Assembly (NCBI RefSeq): GCF_914767665.1
Contig: NC_059504.1
Coordinates: 12,960,501-13,024,500, forward strand
Source of the DNA: Harmonia axyridis
Lineage: Eukaryota > Arthropoda > Insecta > Coleoptera > Coccinellidae
Length of the DNA stretch: 64,000 bases
Direction: 5' to 3'
The notes under the pieces were generated by a model that worked only from the letters and a program-made list of their open reading frames with translations, had not been told where the DNA came from and ran no database searches. Shown piece after piece: positions 11,086-23,881 of the stretch. Position 1 is the first letter of the stretch. Every line of letters starts with the position of its first letter. The position numbers were made by a program, and so were the translations under genes.

Positions 11086-14000
11086 GTGGGGGAGGGGGAT
11101 TCAGTTTATTAGTTCACCTGTGGAACGTATGTCATGATGAAAACTTTTACTCCGGGGTTCACATATATGAAACGTTTGACGGGCACGATTTAATCTTATG
11201 TGATATATTGAGGTCCCTGTATGTCGATTGATATTTACTATGGGGCTCGAAATTCCCCGTTGAAATTTCAGTCGGGCAGGAAATTGTGTGATGGTTTTTT
11301 TAAATTTATTTATTGCATCAATTTTCAATGATTGATTTATTTTTTAATCCTTTGGTTATACCTTTTTCAATTATTCAGTAGTCCGATAAAATAATTCTTT
11401 AATTTTTTCAATATTCCTTCAATTACTGTCTCATTGATTTTCTTGATTCATTTTGCGTGTTTTCAAATTTCTTTTATTCATTTATCAAATTATGCAATTA
11501 TTCATACATTTATGTATAAATTTATTTATGCATTTATTCATTCATTCATTCATTCATTTGTTCATTTATTCATTTATAAATTCACTCATTTATTCACTCA
11601 TTCATTTATTGTTTGACGGACACGCTTTGATCTTATATGATATATTGCGGTCCTCATATGTCTATTGATATTTACCATCAGGCTCGAAATTCCCCGTTGT
11701 AATTTTAGTCTGGAAGGAAATTATATTTAACTCATTTATTAAATCAATTTTCAATGATTGATCTATTATTTCGTTCTTTCGGTAATACCTTTTTCAATTA
11801 TTCAGTAATCCGATAAAATGATTTTTTTATATATTCAATATTCATTCAATTATTGTCTCGTTAATTTTTTTATTTGTTCATTTATTTATTCATTTCACAT
11901 TCATCCAATTTTCTATTTATTCATTCAATAAATTATTTTTTCATTCATTTATCCGTTCATCCATTCATTCTTTCATATATTTGTTCCTTCAATCATTTAT
12001 TCATTCATTCTTTTAATCATTTATTCATTTATTTGTCTATTCATTCCTTCATTTTTTCATTCATATTTACATTCATTTCTTCATTTGTCTACTCACTTAC
12101 TCATTTATTCAAATTATTTCATTTATTGATTAATTTTTTCCATTTTTTTTCCGCTCAAGGAAAATGATCAGTTTCTAAATTTTTCACCGTTTACGTTTTG
12201 GAATGTGCAAGCTCCAAAAATCGAATAAAATCCGCCGCATAAAGTTTTGTACGAGAATCAGTTGTGATCCACCAAGCTCGAGGTCACGATACATGAATTT
12301 TTAAAGCGAAATTAAAAATTCATTTTTACAGAGATTGACTGTTCAGAATCGTGAAATCTTGAACATGTAATGCCATCGATGTAGTGAATCAAATATTTTT
12401 ACCGAAAGGTTCTAGCTTAATGACTTTCTGAGTTATGAATTCTTTGATATTCTCTTTCAATACCGTGTGTCTCTACTTCAAGTTCCTATTAAACGTTTAT
12501 GAGAAACCGGGTGTATTTGAGTTCTGAAAATTCGGATTAAATTATTTTTCGATAATTTGTATGAAGCTGAATTATTCTCGTAACTTGAATACTGAACTCC
12601 CGGTTACACAGGGATTTAAAATGATTTTTCTGAAATTTTTTCGAATTTTCTGTTGCATTGATTCAAATAATTTCAAGTATCAATTAAACAAACTAAATAA
12701 TGGGAGTGTGCGTGGTTAGTATTTTGTTCACTATAGTTATTCTCAATATCCTTAGCGTGAACCGTTTTCACGTTTTCATGTAGACGAATGTGAAAATGTC
12801 ATGCAACAATTGGGAAATGTTATCACGAATATTTTGTCGGAAATTGTTAATAAAATTTGATATTAACCGTTGTTCTTCAAATCAGAAATTCATTTTTCAA
12901 TATTGTGTTTATTTTTTGTTTTATTTAATTTTCTTGATTTCGGAATATATTTCGAGCTGAAAGATACACTAAATCGTTTTGAAAAATTTTTAGTCTGTTT
13001 CTTCATCCATTTCTTGAGTTTGTTTATTCATCTTTTCTGAAGAGATGTACTCAATTTTTTTAAATATCTATTTATTCATCTTTTCAAACAATACCTTTTC
13101 CAGTCATATATTTTTTCATTCAATCATTACCTTATTGAGTGATTCATTCCTTCATTTATTCATCAATTAATTTGTTTTCATTTATATATTAATTTATTCA
13201 TTTAATCATTCATTCATACAGTTTCCATTCATTCATGTATGTTTTCATCTATTTATGCATTCAGTTCTTCAATAATAAATTTATTGTTTAGTTAATTAAT
13301 TTATGCCTATTGTTTGTTAGTTCGTTAGTTAATTAGTTCTTCAAACTATCAATTCTTTTGGATTTTGTTCCATACCAATTGTTTGTATGATTGAATTTCA
13401 TTTTGAGTGACATCTTATTTGGTAGTACCTTCAAAATTCTTCAATTCTGACCATTAAATTATACAATTATGCTCATTAATGTTGAAGGCATCACCCTTAC
13501 CCGCTTGTACATCGACGACACCAGTACCTTCCCCAACGCCCAGTATAAGAAGGCCTAGTACCTCTTTGCTCCATCCAGACCACGCCAGATTCCTCAGGCT
13601 CCATCCACTGGTATCTCCAGAGCATACGTCGACAGAAGATATTTCGGACGGCCACAACCACCTATCACCATCGTCTTCAACGAATTCTTCCTTGAATTCT
13701 GTCGCAGCTGCTGCAAATACGGCAGCTGTTCATATGACAGGGGCAAGGCACAGTGATCCTCTGGATTTTGGTAAGGTCAAAAAATGCCAAATGGTCGCTT
13801 TTTATAAAAACAAAATAAAAAAACCTGTTTTATTGGCTGGGTTATTTGAATTCGTCGTGATTCAGCAGTTGAAAAACTGCAACTCTTTATTTGCACAATT
13901 GCACATTATCAAGATATTAGTAGAAAAATCTACCTTCTTCGGAGAAAAAAAGTGAGGTGAACATCAAGAAGTCATAAAAATAAATCAAAGCAATTTATTG

Positions 14001-15618
14001 ACCATTAACGTCAGACTAAATGGTGTGATGTTATTTATCTGGCTTCTTTGTGTTAACTCATCATGAACTTCTAATAAAAGCTTGGTAATGCGTCAATCAA
14101 GAGTTCAACAAGTTGTATCTTGAGACTGTTGTCCCGAGAATAGTTTTTCATTATCTCAGCTACTGGTAGCCGATAAGTACTTCTTGCTTTCCTGGAATAC
14201 AAACTACTACAGACAACGACTCGATTATACTTATACATTTCAAATTCATGAAAATTTTTTGCTATTATGACATACAAATAAAGTGAAAAAACTTCGGTGC
14301 CCTGAATCAAATAATCGGAGTTGAATGTATTCAATGTGCTGATTTGTTTGAATAAAGACTACAAAATCTTTTCTATCAGCTCAAGGTTTCGGGATACTGA
14401 TCAATTGCTGTTAGTTCTGATAGCAAGTAATGAAGAAATAAACATACATTTATGGCCAGAATAATTGGTTCAATGATTTGAAAAATAATTCAAGAGAATA
14501 TTTCAAGAAAGTCAGTAAGAAGTCCAGAATTTTGCAATCTCCACTCACGAAAGGATAAAAGAGACTAGCCAGTTCAGGGTAGCCCTTGAAAATTTTTTGT
14601 TCGGTAAATTTTTGAAAGCTTTTACTCACTGTTAGACCTAGTTGAACCCTGTTAGTAGAATGAATCAATTAATGATTAAATAATATCCCCTCATAAAAGA
14701 GGTGATGCTTATTACAATTTTCTTGAGAATCAGGAAGCAGAGAATTACTTCAGATAAGTAGAACTCAACTTTCAAAACTTTCGGTTGTAGCATGAGCAAG
14801 AAAGTTCACTACCTCCACAACCAACTAGATCGCTTTCCAGAAAACTTGGGTGATTTTAGTCAATAACAGGGGAAATTTTCCATCATTAAATTCAAACTGT
14901 GGAAGATCTATATCAGGAACGATGGTATATCCACATGATGGCCGACTACTGTTAGAGCCTTCAGCAAAACATGCCTACTAAACTTCATGAATCATATTTG
15001 AGGAAATTTTTACGTGATCAGTGACTAATGAATGTAAAAAACACTTGAATTCATGTGGTTCTCTGATAAATACCCAGTGTATTTTCGAACTGGCAATTAT
15101 AATAGTAGCAACGTGAAATATACACAAGTTAAAAATAAAACATCCTGAATGTAACACACCTCAAATTAAAAAAAAAATGTGTTAGTCAAAAATGAACCTG
15201 AAACAGTTTGAAAATCAGTAAAATGTCTCTTGGTCTGTGTGATGTAACACCTTACCTCAAAACCGATATCTATATTTCAGGTAGACGAAGATCATCAACG
15301 ATGACAGCAAGGTACTCCCTCTTTGACGCCTTAGATCTAGAATACGCCCTTCTAAGAGCAGCCGCAAGGGGCAGTGTGGGGCCTTACTCTTTAAGCGAAA
15401 GTCTCCACAAGCTGACCTTCACCCAGAGTCTGGCTTTTCCCGCCCTAGCTCGAGGGTTGGCAGGAAAGAGACGAAGATCCTACCAGAGCAGCAATACAAG
15501 GCCTCTCAACTCAGCAGAAGGAGGCCTCAACGCTTTCGCGAAAGTTGTGACTGCCCTTGTTCTTGTACTTGTTAGTGTTTTGGTGTTTGCGGTTGTGTAC
15601 AAGTTCGTGAGAACATGA
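10942..15618 (+). CDS. tail-anchored Ser/Thr/Pro-rich protein, 3' three exons
   Basis: Three exons join in frame: 10942-11085, 13488-13770 and 15281-15618, stop TGA at 15616. They give about 254 C-terminal residues. The order is an acidic/Ser-rich stretch ending in HNDSGIESIQ; a disordered Ser/Thr/Pro and Ala-rich stretch; a charged, Leu/Ala-rich block (YSLFDALDLEYALLRAAARG, then SLHKLTFTQSLAFPALARG); a basic GKRRRS patch; and one hydrophobic helix (VVTALVLVLVSVLVFAVVY) followed by only KFVRT. That is tail-anchored topology, with a cytosolic body and insertion into the ER or mitochondrial outer membrane. I do not recognise the family. GC content rises above the surroundings in each exon and the splice phases (0, then 1) agree, which supports a real gene. 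The 5' exons and start codon were not found. It is convergent with the adenylyl cyclase gene. Confidence 0.75.
11172..11867. repeat. direct duplication of a ~0.26-kb unit, ~0.44 kb apart
   Basis: The segment 11172-11446 (GTTTGACGGGCACG...CTCATTGATTTT) recurs, diverged, at 11611-11867 (GTTTGACGGACACG...CTCGTTAATTTTTT). The order of landmarks is the same: GATATATTG, GCTCGAAATTCCCCGTTG, CAATTTTCAATGATTGAT, TTTTTCAATTATTCAGTA. Between the copies lies an imperfect ATTC microsatellite. It sits in an intron of the plus-strand gene. Confidence 0.85.
11490..11610. repeat. ATTC/TTCA tetranucleotide microsatellite
   Basis: Imperfect ATTC repeat, including ATTCATTCATTCATTC around 11537-11556. Reading frames through it give artificial IHSFIHSFIH-type peptides. 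Confidence 0.85.
11868..12160. repeat. ATTC-type microsatellite, second block
   Basis: A long imperfect run of ATTC/ATTT units follows the second copy of the duplicated unit. A third, weaker ATTC-rich stretch occurs at about 13000-13260. The apparent 97-residue frame at 11874-12167 is a by-product of this repeat. Confidence 0.8.
12161..13487. other. intron of the tail-anchored gene
   Basis: AT-rich sequence with residual ATTC repeats near 13.0-13.3 kb. No other feature was recognised. Confidence 0.5.
13488..13770 (+). CDS. tail-anchored protein, exon b
   Basis: 283 nt, phase 0 in, phase 1 out. The acceptor is GTTGAAG/GCATCACC after a T-rich stretch; the donor is TTTTG/GTAAGG. It encodes 94 residues of low complexity, rich in Ser, Thr, Pro and Ala, with SPSSSTNSSLNS and VAAAANTAAVH. 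It is likely intrinsically disordered with potential phosphosites. An ATG at 13479 lies just upstream in frame, so an alternative start within the intron cannot be excluded. Confidence 0.7.
13771..15280. other. intron of the tail-anchored gene
   Basis: No repeat or RNA recognised. Minus-strand open frames at 14071-14334 and 14450-14668 lack any family motif. Confidence 0.5.
15281..15618 (+). CDS. tail-anchored protein, terminal exon c
   Basis: 338 nt. The acceptor is TATATTTCAG/GTAGACG; the phase-1 split codon gives Gly. It encodes 111 further residues, then TGA at 15616-15618. Clearly richer in GC than the flanks. It carries the Leu/Ala-rich block, a GKRRRS basic patch and the C-terminal membrane helix. 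Opposite-strand frames over 15480-15831 are shadows. Confidence 0.8.
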
Positions 15619-15780
15619 GGGTTGCTTCTTGCCCCTGGAGGGGCAAGAAACCCGAGGTTTACTCTGAGGAACGCCACAAGTAAACATTTCACAGCGGGAA
15701 ATCACGGCTAGCAGATATGTAGACTTGTAGCTAGGCAGTGAACTGTTATTTCGCGATGAAACTGCTTTTTTCTTTGGGTT

Positions 15781-15966
15781 GACTCGGTCTTTACTTGATG
15801 GAAATTCATTTGAATCGAAATTTAAAAACACTCAATATTATTTCAGTTATATAAATAACAATTCGCTACAAAGTAGCTTCTTCAGATTTTACATTTTGAA
15901 TAACTATTATTCAAAGTGTAAAATCGAAGTTACTGAGAAGCGAATCGTTATTTGAATAATTGAAAT
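15781..15966. repeat. foldback repeat downstream of exon c
   Basis: Imperfect inverted arms of about 60 bp within 15841-15966 (TTTCAGTTAT...GAATAACTATT against its complement). A head segment at 15784 reads TCGGTCTTTACTTGATGG. The same head recurs at 19750 and, more diverged, at 46684. It probably lies in the 3' UTR or just past the tail-anchored gene. Confidence 0.65.
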
Positions 15967-16381
15967 GTGGAAAATAACTGTTATTTAATTTCGCTTTTTT
16001 GTTGGTTATATAGAAGATTTTCATGGGGATTGATGCATAATTATTAGTTATTCTAGCGGTTGAATCGAGAAACATCGAATATGTTATAACTCAATTGTTA
16101 AGATACATCTTCAATGCATTCTCGTGATTTATTGTGTTCGAAGAGTTCAAATCAAACCAGTTTCTCAGTATTATCAATGAAATGTGAATGCTAGAAACAT
16201 GTCATTGAATTTTTGACGTAGGTACATACTTCATCGTTTGAATATTTACGTGACTCAAGAAAAAAAAAGTTACAATATGACTGTAGTTGATTGAGTATAA
16301 ATTCATCTGACTATTGGTAAATGCTGGAGCAAAAAAGGGAGTTCTTTGAATTTGATTGCTAGAAGTTGAATCACTATACTA

Positions 16382-16834
16382 GGTGTCCCAAGTTATCGTA
16401 AACAGGCAATATCTAGCTCATTTGACATGACAATGACAAAATAAGAAAAATTGCTTTGAATAACATCAATGTACCTTTCCAATGATGTATAAAAAAGATT
16501 CTTACATTTGACAGCCATGTGGTAGCTACCCCTCACTTTTTATTTGAAAATGGCACCTCCTGTATATTGTCAGAGTAAATTGCGTGTTATTCTATTTGGA
16601 ATACAACGAAAGCACATACTTGGTATTTTTTCAGTAATAACAACAAAAATATTAATATTTTGTGACTTCTTTCAAGTTTATTCAAACTGCGATATAGATT
16701 AATTTTTCGTTTTAAAAAACCGATGTTTTTTATAACAAAAAACTTACTCTGTTGTTATACAATTCATTTTTTTTATTTTTTATTATCTTGTCAAATTAGT
16801 CAGATATTGCCTGTATAAGATAACTTGGCACACC
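16382..16834. mobile_element. MITE, 453 bp, ~46-bp inverted ends
   Basis: The left end GGTGTCCCAAGTTATCGTAA matches the complement of the right end (GGTGTGCCAAGTTATCTTAT), continuing through CAGGCAATATCT and TTTGACA with few mismatches. The interior is non-coding. It looks like a non-autonomous DNA transposon. Confidence 0.75.
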
Positions 16835-19740
16835 CGATATGTGTGCTGTGGTTTTATAATCCAGCTGAATTCAATCTTAATCAAAACAATAAACTTTTTA
16901 TGACTTGTTACTGAAAATCAATGTGATGAAATAAAGGGTGTTACCAAATAGGTGCGAACATTTTCTGGGGCTGAATTTTTGTGGAATAGTAAATGATGTC
17001 TTTCATGCAAACAGAATAAAGCTCTTAGGACTTTTTTCGAAAAGTTACACGATTCATATCATATTTATTTCTTGAAAAAGTTTCGCAATGAATTATTCTT
17101 TCGGCACGTATTATTGAATTGGTTAATTCTGTTTTGTTGTGAGGTCCTAATAAAAAATGGGTGCTTCACATGTTTGAAAGATGACAACATCCTTGGATGG
17201 CCTGAAATATTTGATTCAGGAAAGAGACCCCTTTAAATTTTGACAAGGATTCACTTTCTCAGAACATATTTGGTAACAGCCTATATACAAGTCAACAGTT
17301 ACAATTTCAAATGAATGAAGATTTAGACGTAGTTTCATTTCTATAACTCCTCTTTTTTTTTTGTGTTTCTTTCGTTAGAATTCATTGGATACGATCTCGA
17401 TCGATTTGTAATTAGGTCAAACTAAATCAATTATGCGGTAACTAGATAAATTGAATGCAGATAAGATACGTTACAAATTAGTCACATGACATTACCTTAT
17501 TACTGCAAACACAAGCTAGGCATTTCGATTGAAATGTCTCTAACATTAACAACTTTAGTGAATTGGAATATAACACGAATGTCAATCGCTCAATTTGATA
17601 ATGCAGCTTAAAACTTTTGTAGGCCAAATAGAAAGTTCAGATATAATCGAAATTTAATTATAACACTTTTTTCATTTTGTTCTTCCAATGTTTGTTGTAT
17701 TAGTCGCACGTGATATTAGTAGTTGATTCATCATTGATGTTATCTTTGAGTGGACAAGCTTTTTACATCTTTTTTTCAGTTGCTAATTTCAAATTTGATT
17801 TGGGAGACTGATTCATAAATCAGAGAATGGCTCAGTGAACACTATACCAGGATGAATAGGCCACTAAGGTAACGAAGAGTTAACTCCTGGGTGTCTCCCA
17901 GTTGCGTGGCTATCGAGGCCTCCAAGATTTGATTACTGTATTTGTTGTTAAGTTATGCTTCCCTCCAATGATATTCCACGAATTGAATGAAGATGGCGTT
18001 CACCTTATTTTACTTATGATCCATTGTTGAGTAAGTGTATAAAATGCATCGAAGTTGATTGTCAGGATAATATTTCTCCATTTTCTCCTGTTATTGGTGT
18101 GTTTCAACAATGCGATTCCTTTCGAAAATGAGTTCAAAAGATATTACATCTAGGGAACAACATGGCTCCATTTGATTGAAATAGTATCCACAGAAATTTC
18201 CTATCTGAGTCAACTTTCAATTGATCGATGTTTCCCAAGTTCACCGTGAAAAAGTAAACCCAATTCCTGAGATGTATGTGCGGTCATTGTTGTGATGGAG
18301 AGACCAATTATAGTGGCCACAGTCGTTGAGTTAGATTTCCGACATTTCTCTTACGTATTTTCCTCAATCTCGCTCTCCAGCAGTTTTGCTGACGGCACTG
18401 ACACAATTCAAACTGTTCCTTCGATGTTCAGAACCATTCTCAAAAAAAAAAAATTAACAATGATTTGAATTCGCTGCAGATATGAATCCAATTTATCAGA
18501 ACACATAGTGTTCCTCTGATTCCTGTCAGCTATAAGCTTTTGAGAGATAGAAAAATATTAACAAACAAACAAACTTATGTTTCCACATAATACGAAGTGA
18601 ATCAAAAGTAAATCAAAAGTAGAGCAAATAACTCTCAAACGAACAGAAGCTCCCTAAGATATATTTCTTCTATTAGCCCCTTTCCGAATCATCAGATGTG
18701 GCCTCTCAGCAACTTTCAACACTGATGCTTTGAACCGTGAGACATATCCATACTGTTGATTTTTCTGCAAAGATGTATCTCATCAATCTCCACGAATGTA
18801 GCGATTCACTTTCACATACATAATGCCCAAAGTTTGAAATTCATTAATCACTTTAAGGATGTCATTATCTGAATTGCCACCTTTGCTCCGTGTCAAATAT
18901 GATATATTATGAAATCAGATGAAATTCTGATGTGATAAATTTTTTTTTTCAGTGGATTTCGCTCAGAAAAATAAGAATTCTATTTCATAAATGTAATACT
19001 GAAATGATTGATATCATAAGATTTGAATTGCTGTATTTTAGAAATTATAAAATGATATTCTAAAATTTGAAAACAGGTAATTTTTATGGTTGTGAAAGAT
19101 ACTTGAGTATTGCGTTACCTACCCATGTTTAAAAGAACACGTAGCTTAAATCTTTTTGTACATTATACTATAAGGAATCCTCATTAGTAGTGATGCACAT
19201 TTTAAAAGTCAACGGCTTTCTCTGTGGAGATGATAACATAATTGAGTGTAATAAATAAATATTTCATTTTGGAATGAAAATTATATCTTCTCTATTGAGA
19301 GATTATTCTCTCCCTATTCTTACTGATACCTGTCGAATATATTTTTATAAAATATTGTTGAATGTTTTGTCTTTCACCAAAAGTTTTTCGGATTGTAGTT
19401 TTTTGTATAGGTATATTGAAGCATTATCTGCAACCACGGCCTATGTACTCCAGTTTGTGAATCTCCTATAAATGTAAAAATATTGGGTCTAAAAGGAGAT
19501 TAGTTGTAAATAAAATGTAGTACTATATTTTCTCAGCTTGAAACATATATCAGACGTTGTTGGAGTGTTAATAATGTTACTGTTACACTTTGGAGTTAAT
19601 CCTGTAGTTTTCTTACGAAAGAAGTCAAAGGAAAAGACGGCTAATTATTAATCAGACTTATCGTCAAGCATGTTCCAACCAACATGATTATAAATATTGT
19701 GCTTTCAAGAGTTTCAAGAGGAATTTACTATGAATCAATT
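16835..19740. other. intergenic, no supported feature
   Basis: No exon, RNA gene or clear transposon signature seen between the convergent genes. Confidence 0.45.
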
Positions 19741-19744
19741 TTAC

Positions 19745-19935
19745 ATGGAGTCGGTCTTAACTTGATGGAGATTTATTTGAATTGAAATTGGAGGACAGTT
19801 ATTGTATTCCCAATTTTTAATCATAATAACAATTGTTTCGGTATAGAGAAGCTAAAATTTGAATAAGCCTTGTGTAGCGAATCAATTGTGATTTATTCAA
19901 TCGAAATTGGGAGTAAAATGACTTGAATTCAAGTA
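19745..19935. repeat. dispersed repeat related to 15.78 kb
   Basis: Begins TCGGTCTTAACTTGATGGAG and continues ATTTATTTGAATTGAAATTG, matching the 15784 element. It ends with a partial inverted match (ATTTATTCAATCGAAATTGG). Non-coding and diverged. Confidence 0.55.
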
Positions 19936-22900
19936 TTTACGAAAATTTTTCATATTGTATAGAATTTGTTAGAACCCCTTTTCTTTGAGAGAATCGAATA
20001 AGTTTATTGGATATTTGAATGATTTCTTTTGATATGAAATGAATCTTTTTACTCGCCTTTTTTCTGGCATCTCGAACATTGTTTCGTGAATTCCTGAAGC
20101 AATTTTTTCAATAAAAACCTTGTGAAAGCACTAATTTATTTTATTCTCCTGTCCTGATTTTAATATTTCTTCTGTAAAGTAAAAATCATAACAAGATAAA
20201 CATAAAATATTGCAATTTCATGTTGTGTGATGAAAAATTGGAAAGGCAACTCATTTAGCAGGTTAATGGATCAAATGGAGCGATCAATTGAACCAAATAC
20301 AGAGCCAATACACTAATTCTACTAATCAATAGTGTCTATAGAACGAAATTTGAATTGATATTGATAGAGCTCTGCGTGAAGTGGCAATTCGATACAGTAA
20401 CATAGCCTATACTGAACACATTTGGTTCTCATAACTCGTACAAGCTTCTATAGTTTGTTCAAATATATAAACAAGTTGGCGCATAATTAAAAGGATCTTT
20501 GAATAGGAATAGGAACTGTCCGAAGAGTCCAACCAAGGATGATCCAGATGATCTCACAGTTTGTTCTCTATATCAATTTGAAAATAAAATATACCAAACA
20601 CCCAATAAGTAAAGCCATATATTTTTTTTTCTTTTCTGATATGGATATACAAATCATCAATTGGTATCCACATTCCGTTTCGAGTCGTTTTGCAGTCTGG
20701 TAGATACAAAAGACTTATGACCGTTTTATCAATAACAGTTGCCTCATGAGCAAACCTGATTTACTTTGTTTATATTGCTCTGTATTCTGAGAGACCTCCC
20801 AGAGTCCTTGGATGGTCAGGATAGAAAATATAAAAACACAAAATATCAGAGTCGTTAAGACAATAGAAATGATAGACTTTAGAGAGTTGTCGAATCAATA
20901 CAGTCAAAAATCCTCATAGAAAATTAATTCGTGAAAAAATAATTCCTTGATTATCATGATACATGCTACTCGAATTCAAGTTATTGAAATTTTTAAGATC
21001 AAGGCTATCGGGAGCATCCTCTGAGAAATGTATCTCGATTTTTTCCATAAAGGATGAAAAAATTATCTTGATAGAGAAATCCAATTTATCTATCACAAGA
21101 ATTACACTTGTCAATATCCATCGAATGTGAATAGAAGAATGAATAAGATTTTGTTTTCTTCTGCCGTATTTATATCTTATGATATATCTGCTATCAGCTA
21201 TCTGCTGATTTGGAAAAAGCAACATGATAACCGTTGTTCTGAATTTCTGTGAAATAATGGAGTCACACACTCTGCACAATACTTGGTGAAACAGTTCTGC
21301 TCGGAATAGATCAAAACAGTTCATACCACTTCGCTATGTATGTGTAGATACCTCTGAGTTACCATACTGATGATTTGACCATGGATTATGAAACGCCACA
21401 ATTCCCCATGAGAGGGTATAACAAAAATATCGTTTGAAAACCCCACATCTAACAAAAATAGAACATAAGAGATGTTATCATTACCTAGATTTTTGAAGAT
21501 ATGTAGTCTGGACTAAAAAAAGGAATATAAAATTAATTTCTAACAATTGGAAAGTGTTCAAATGAAAATCACTCGACAGGTTTTATAATGGCTATAATTC
21601 CTTTACAATTATTCCAACAAAAATAGATCTATTTCTATTACTGATACATGAATATAGTGAAATTTCAGATCTAGCGTGCTTCAGAGAGCAAAAAAATAAC
21701 ATATTCTTGTTTTTTTGAAAGACGAATAAAAGAAGATCATCATAGCATTTTTAAAGTGAAATTTAACTTCATTATTAATTTACATATAATAACTTTAATT
21801 TTTATATACATGTGTTGTTATTAGAAGTAGTTATTTTCACTTTTGGATAGGGTTTTATGATTCCGTGAAATTATAAGTAAATTTTTTTTGGATATGCAAA
21901 TGATACTCTAACGAGAAAACTAATAGAATTTGAATGAAGAACACACAAATTTATTTTCAAATTCGGTTAAGCCTTGATTGTCCACTGTTACGTTGTGATT
22001 TTAAAATCATTCGTCATAACTATATTATTGAAACGGATACAAGAAATTCGAATTGGTAGTGATCATTTCCAAGTTTCAATATAAAATCAATATTTTTGAT
22101 CTATACATCCATTTTATCTTGCTGTATATTTAAAACCTCACACAATCTCTTCATGAGTATTGCTGACTCTCGAAATATTGATTTCCAATTTAGGCCATTT
22201 GAGAGGAGGCTGTTTATCACTGTTACAGTTAGAAAGACATAGCTAAGAAGAAGGCTCATTTCATTTTATTTTTTCTCTACTTCGAAGATGTCGAAAACTA
22301 CAGCAGGAAAGATCATCTGATGGTTTCTGTTTTATTTTAATTATTGTTCAATATGCTTTCGATAATTCGATTAAGGAAACAATTGAAGTAGTAGTAAATA
22401 AATGACCTCGATGTTGACATCGAAATATGAAAGATCATAAATAGAAGATATAGAACAGATTAGTGAGGTAAGGCCAATGAATTTTCTAATAATTTCTTTT
22501 GTATCTTAACATATCAACCTCAACTAAAAGGCTATACATGATCAGAAATATTCATTAAAGTCGGAAATATCCAAAAAGTTCAATGAATATCACTTCTATA
22601 TATTTTCATTAAAGTTTTAGTCACAAATAAAAAAAAAACTCAAACAGAAATGTCATTATTACAGAACGACACAAAACAGAAACAATCTACAAAATACAGA
22701 AATCTACCAAACAACAATAATATTAATTTTATTCAAATACAAAGAAAGAATAGATTCTGAGAGCAATGGATATGAAGTCATGATGAAAATTGCATTATTT
22801 GATGCATCCGTAACTTTTATTTACACATAGCTTGGTTTCATCTCAGAGCTGAAACTCTGTAAGATTTCCAAGAATATTGATCTCCCGAGAGGAAATTCTA

Positions 22901-23376
22901 ACCTCACTAATATGTCCTATAGATCGAATACGTATTATTTCAGATTTTAATTCCAGAGATGTCGCTAATGGTTTATTTGATCTAGGTAGATTTCTTTTTG
23001 CTCGAAGAAATTTTTCAGTTGAAGTATAAGATGATTAATGTGTAGTTCAAAACAGCCAAATTCATTATGAACTGCTTATGTTTCTTTATTCAATGAAGTT
23101 CATCGATATCCATGTCGATGAGTTATCTGTGATTCTGTTTGAATGATAGTCCAAGAGCCCGTGGAGGTTTTGAAGGTGCACAAAATTAGACCCAATTACA
23201 TCATGAGTATGAAGGCAAGAATTCATATTATGTTACTTGGACATCTATGGAAACCCCTCAAGACACCCTCAAAGTTTACAAATTTCAGGGTCAATTTACG
23301 TTATAAGTATAAAAGCTGATATTCGAATACTATCAGAAGATATTATCTCAATTGTAGTAGTAACAAAATATTCAGG
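19936..23376. other. intergenic, no supported feature
   Basis: Between the convergent genes. The open frames at 20914-21324 (minus) and 23237-23452 (plus) have no recognisable motif. The last few hundred bases may be the 3' UTR of the cyclase gene. Confidence 0.4.
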
Positions 23377-23382
23377 TTTATT
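23377..23382 (-). terminator. candidate AATAAA poly(A) signal of cyclase gene
   Basis: TTTATT on the plus strand is AATAAA on the minus strand. It is the first canonical hexamer about 500 bases after the cyclase stop. Position only; no transcript evidence. Confidence 0.3.
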
Positions 23383-23881
23383 CATGTGTATTCTAAAAAT
23401 ATTTGTTTCTTTGACAACTATCCAATCAGTGTTCAACTTTAGCTTATTTTAGCATTCACGTTATGTTTCAAACTATAATCAACGATTGTAAATAGGCTCA
23501 AACTATATTTATATATCCTGCTGAATAGGAGTTATTACCCACAAAATTTGTCAGACATTACTGATCATCACTTTTCAATGATACTATATACAATATAAAT
23601 ATGGAATCAGCAATCAGAATTTAAGAAAAGTTTGTTTGCTGTAACGTTCGTAAATCATTTATACATATTTTGTAATTGGGTTTCAATTCCATGCAACTCT
23701 GACACCAGTTATGTACTTGCTAGAGCTCCGAAATTTTTCAGTGTCCGTTACTACTTGAGCCTATTGAGAACATTGCATAAAGAAACTTTCAGCTTTTATA
23801 CTATGACGTCCACGGGCTCTTACATCCGAACATCTGAGCCTCTCCTCCTATTTCTTAGGTTAGAGGAAGCTCAATTCAATT

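Noticed and set aside
11434..12167. Overlapping open frames with FIHSFIHLFI-type membrane-like proteins
   Set aside because: Pure translation of ATTC/TTCA microsatellite, not a gene.
15480..15831. Minus-strand frames over 15.5-15.8 kb
   Set aside because: Shadow of the plus-strand terminal exon, with no motif or splice context of their own.
20914..21324. 136-residue minus-strand frame between the convergent genes
   Set aside because: No motif, AT-driven composition and no splice partners; most likely chance.
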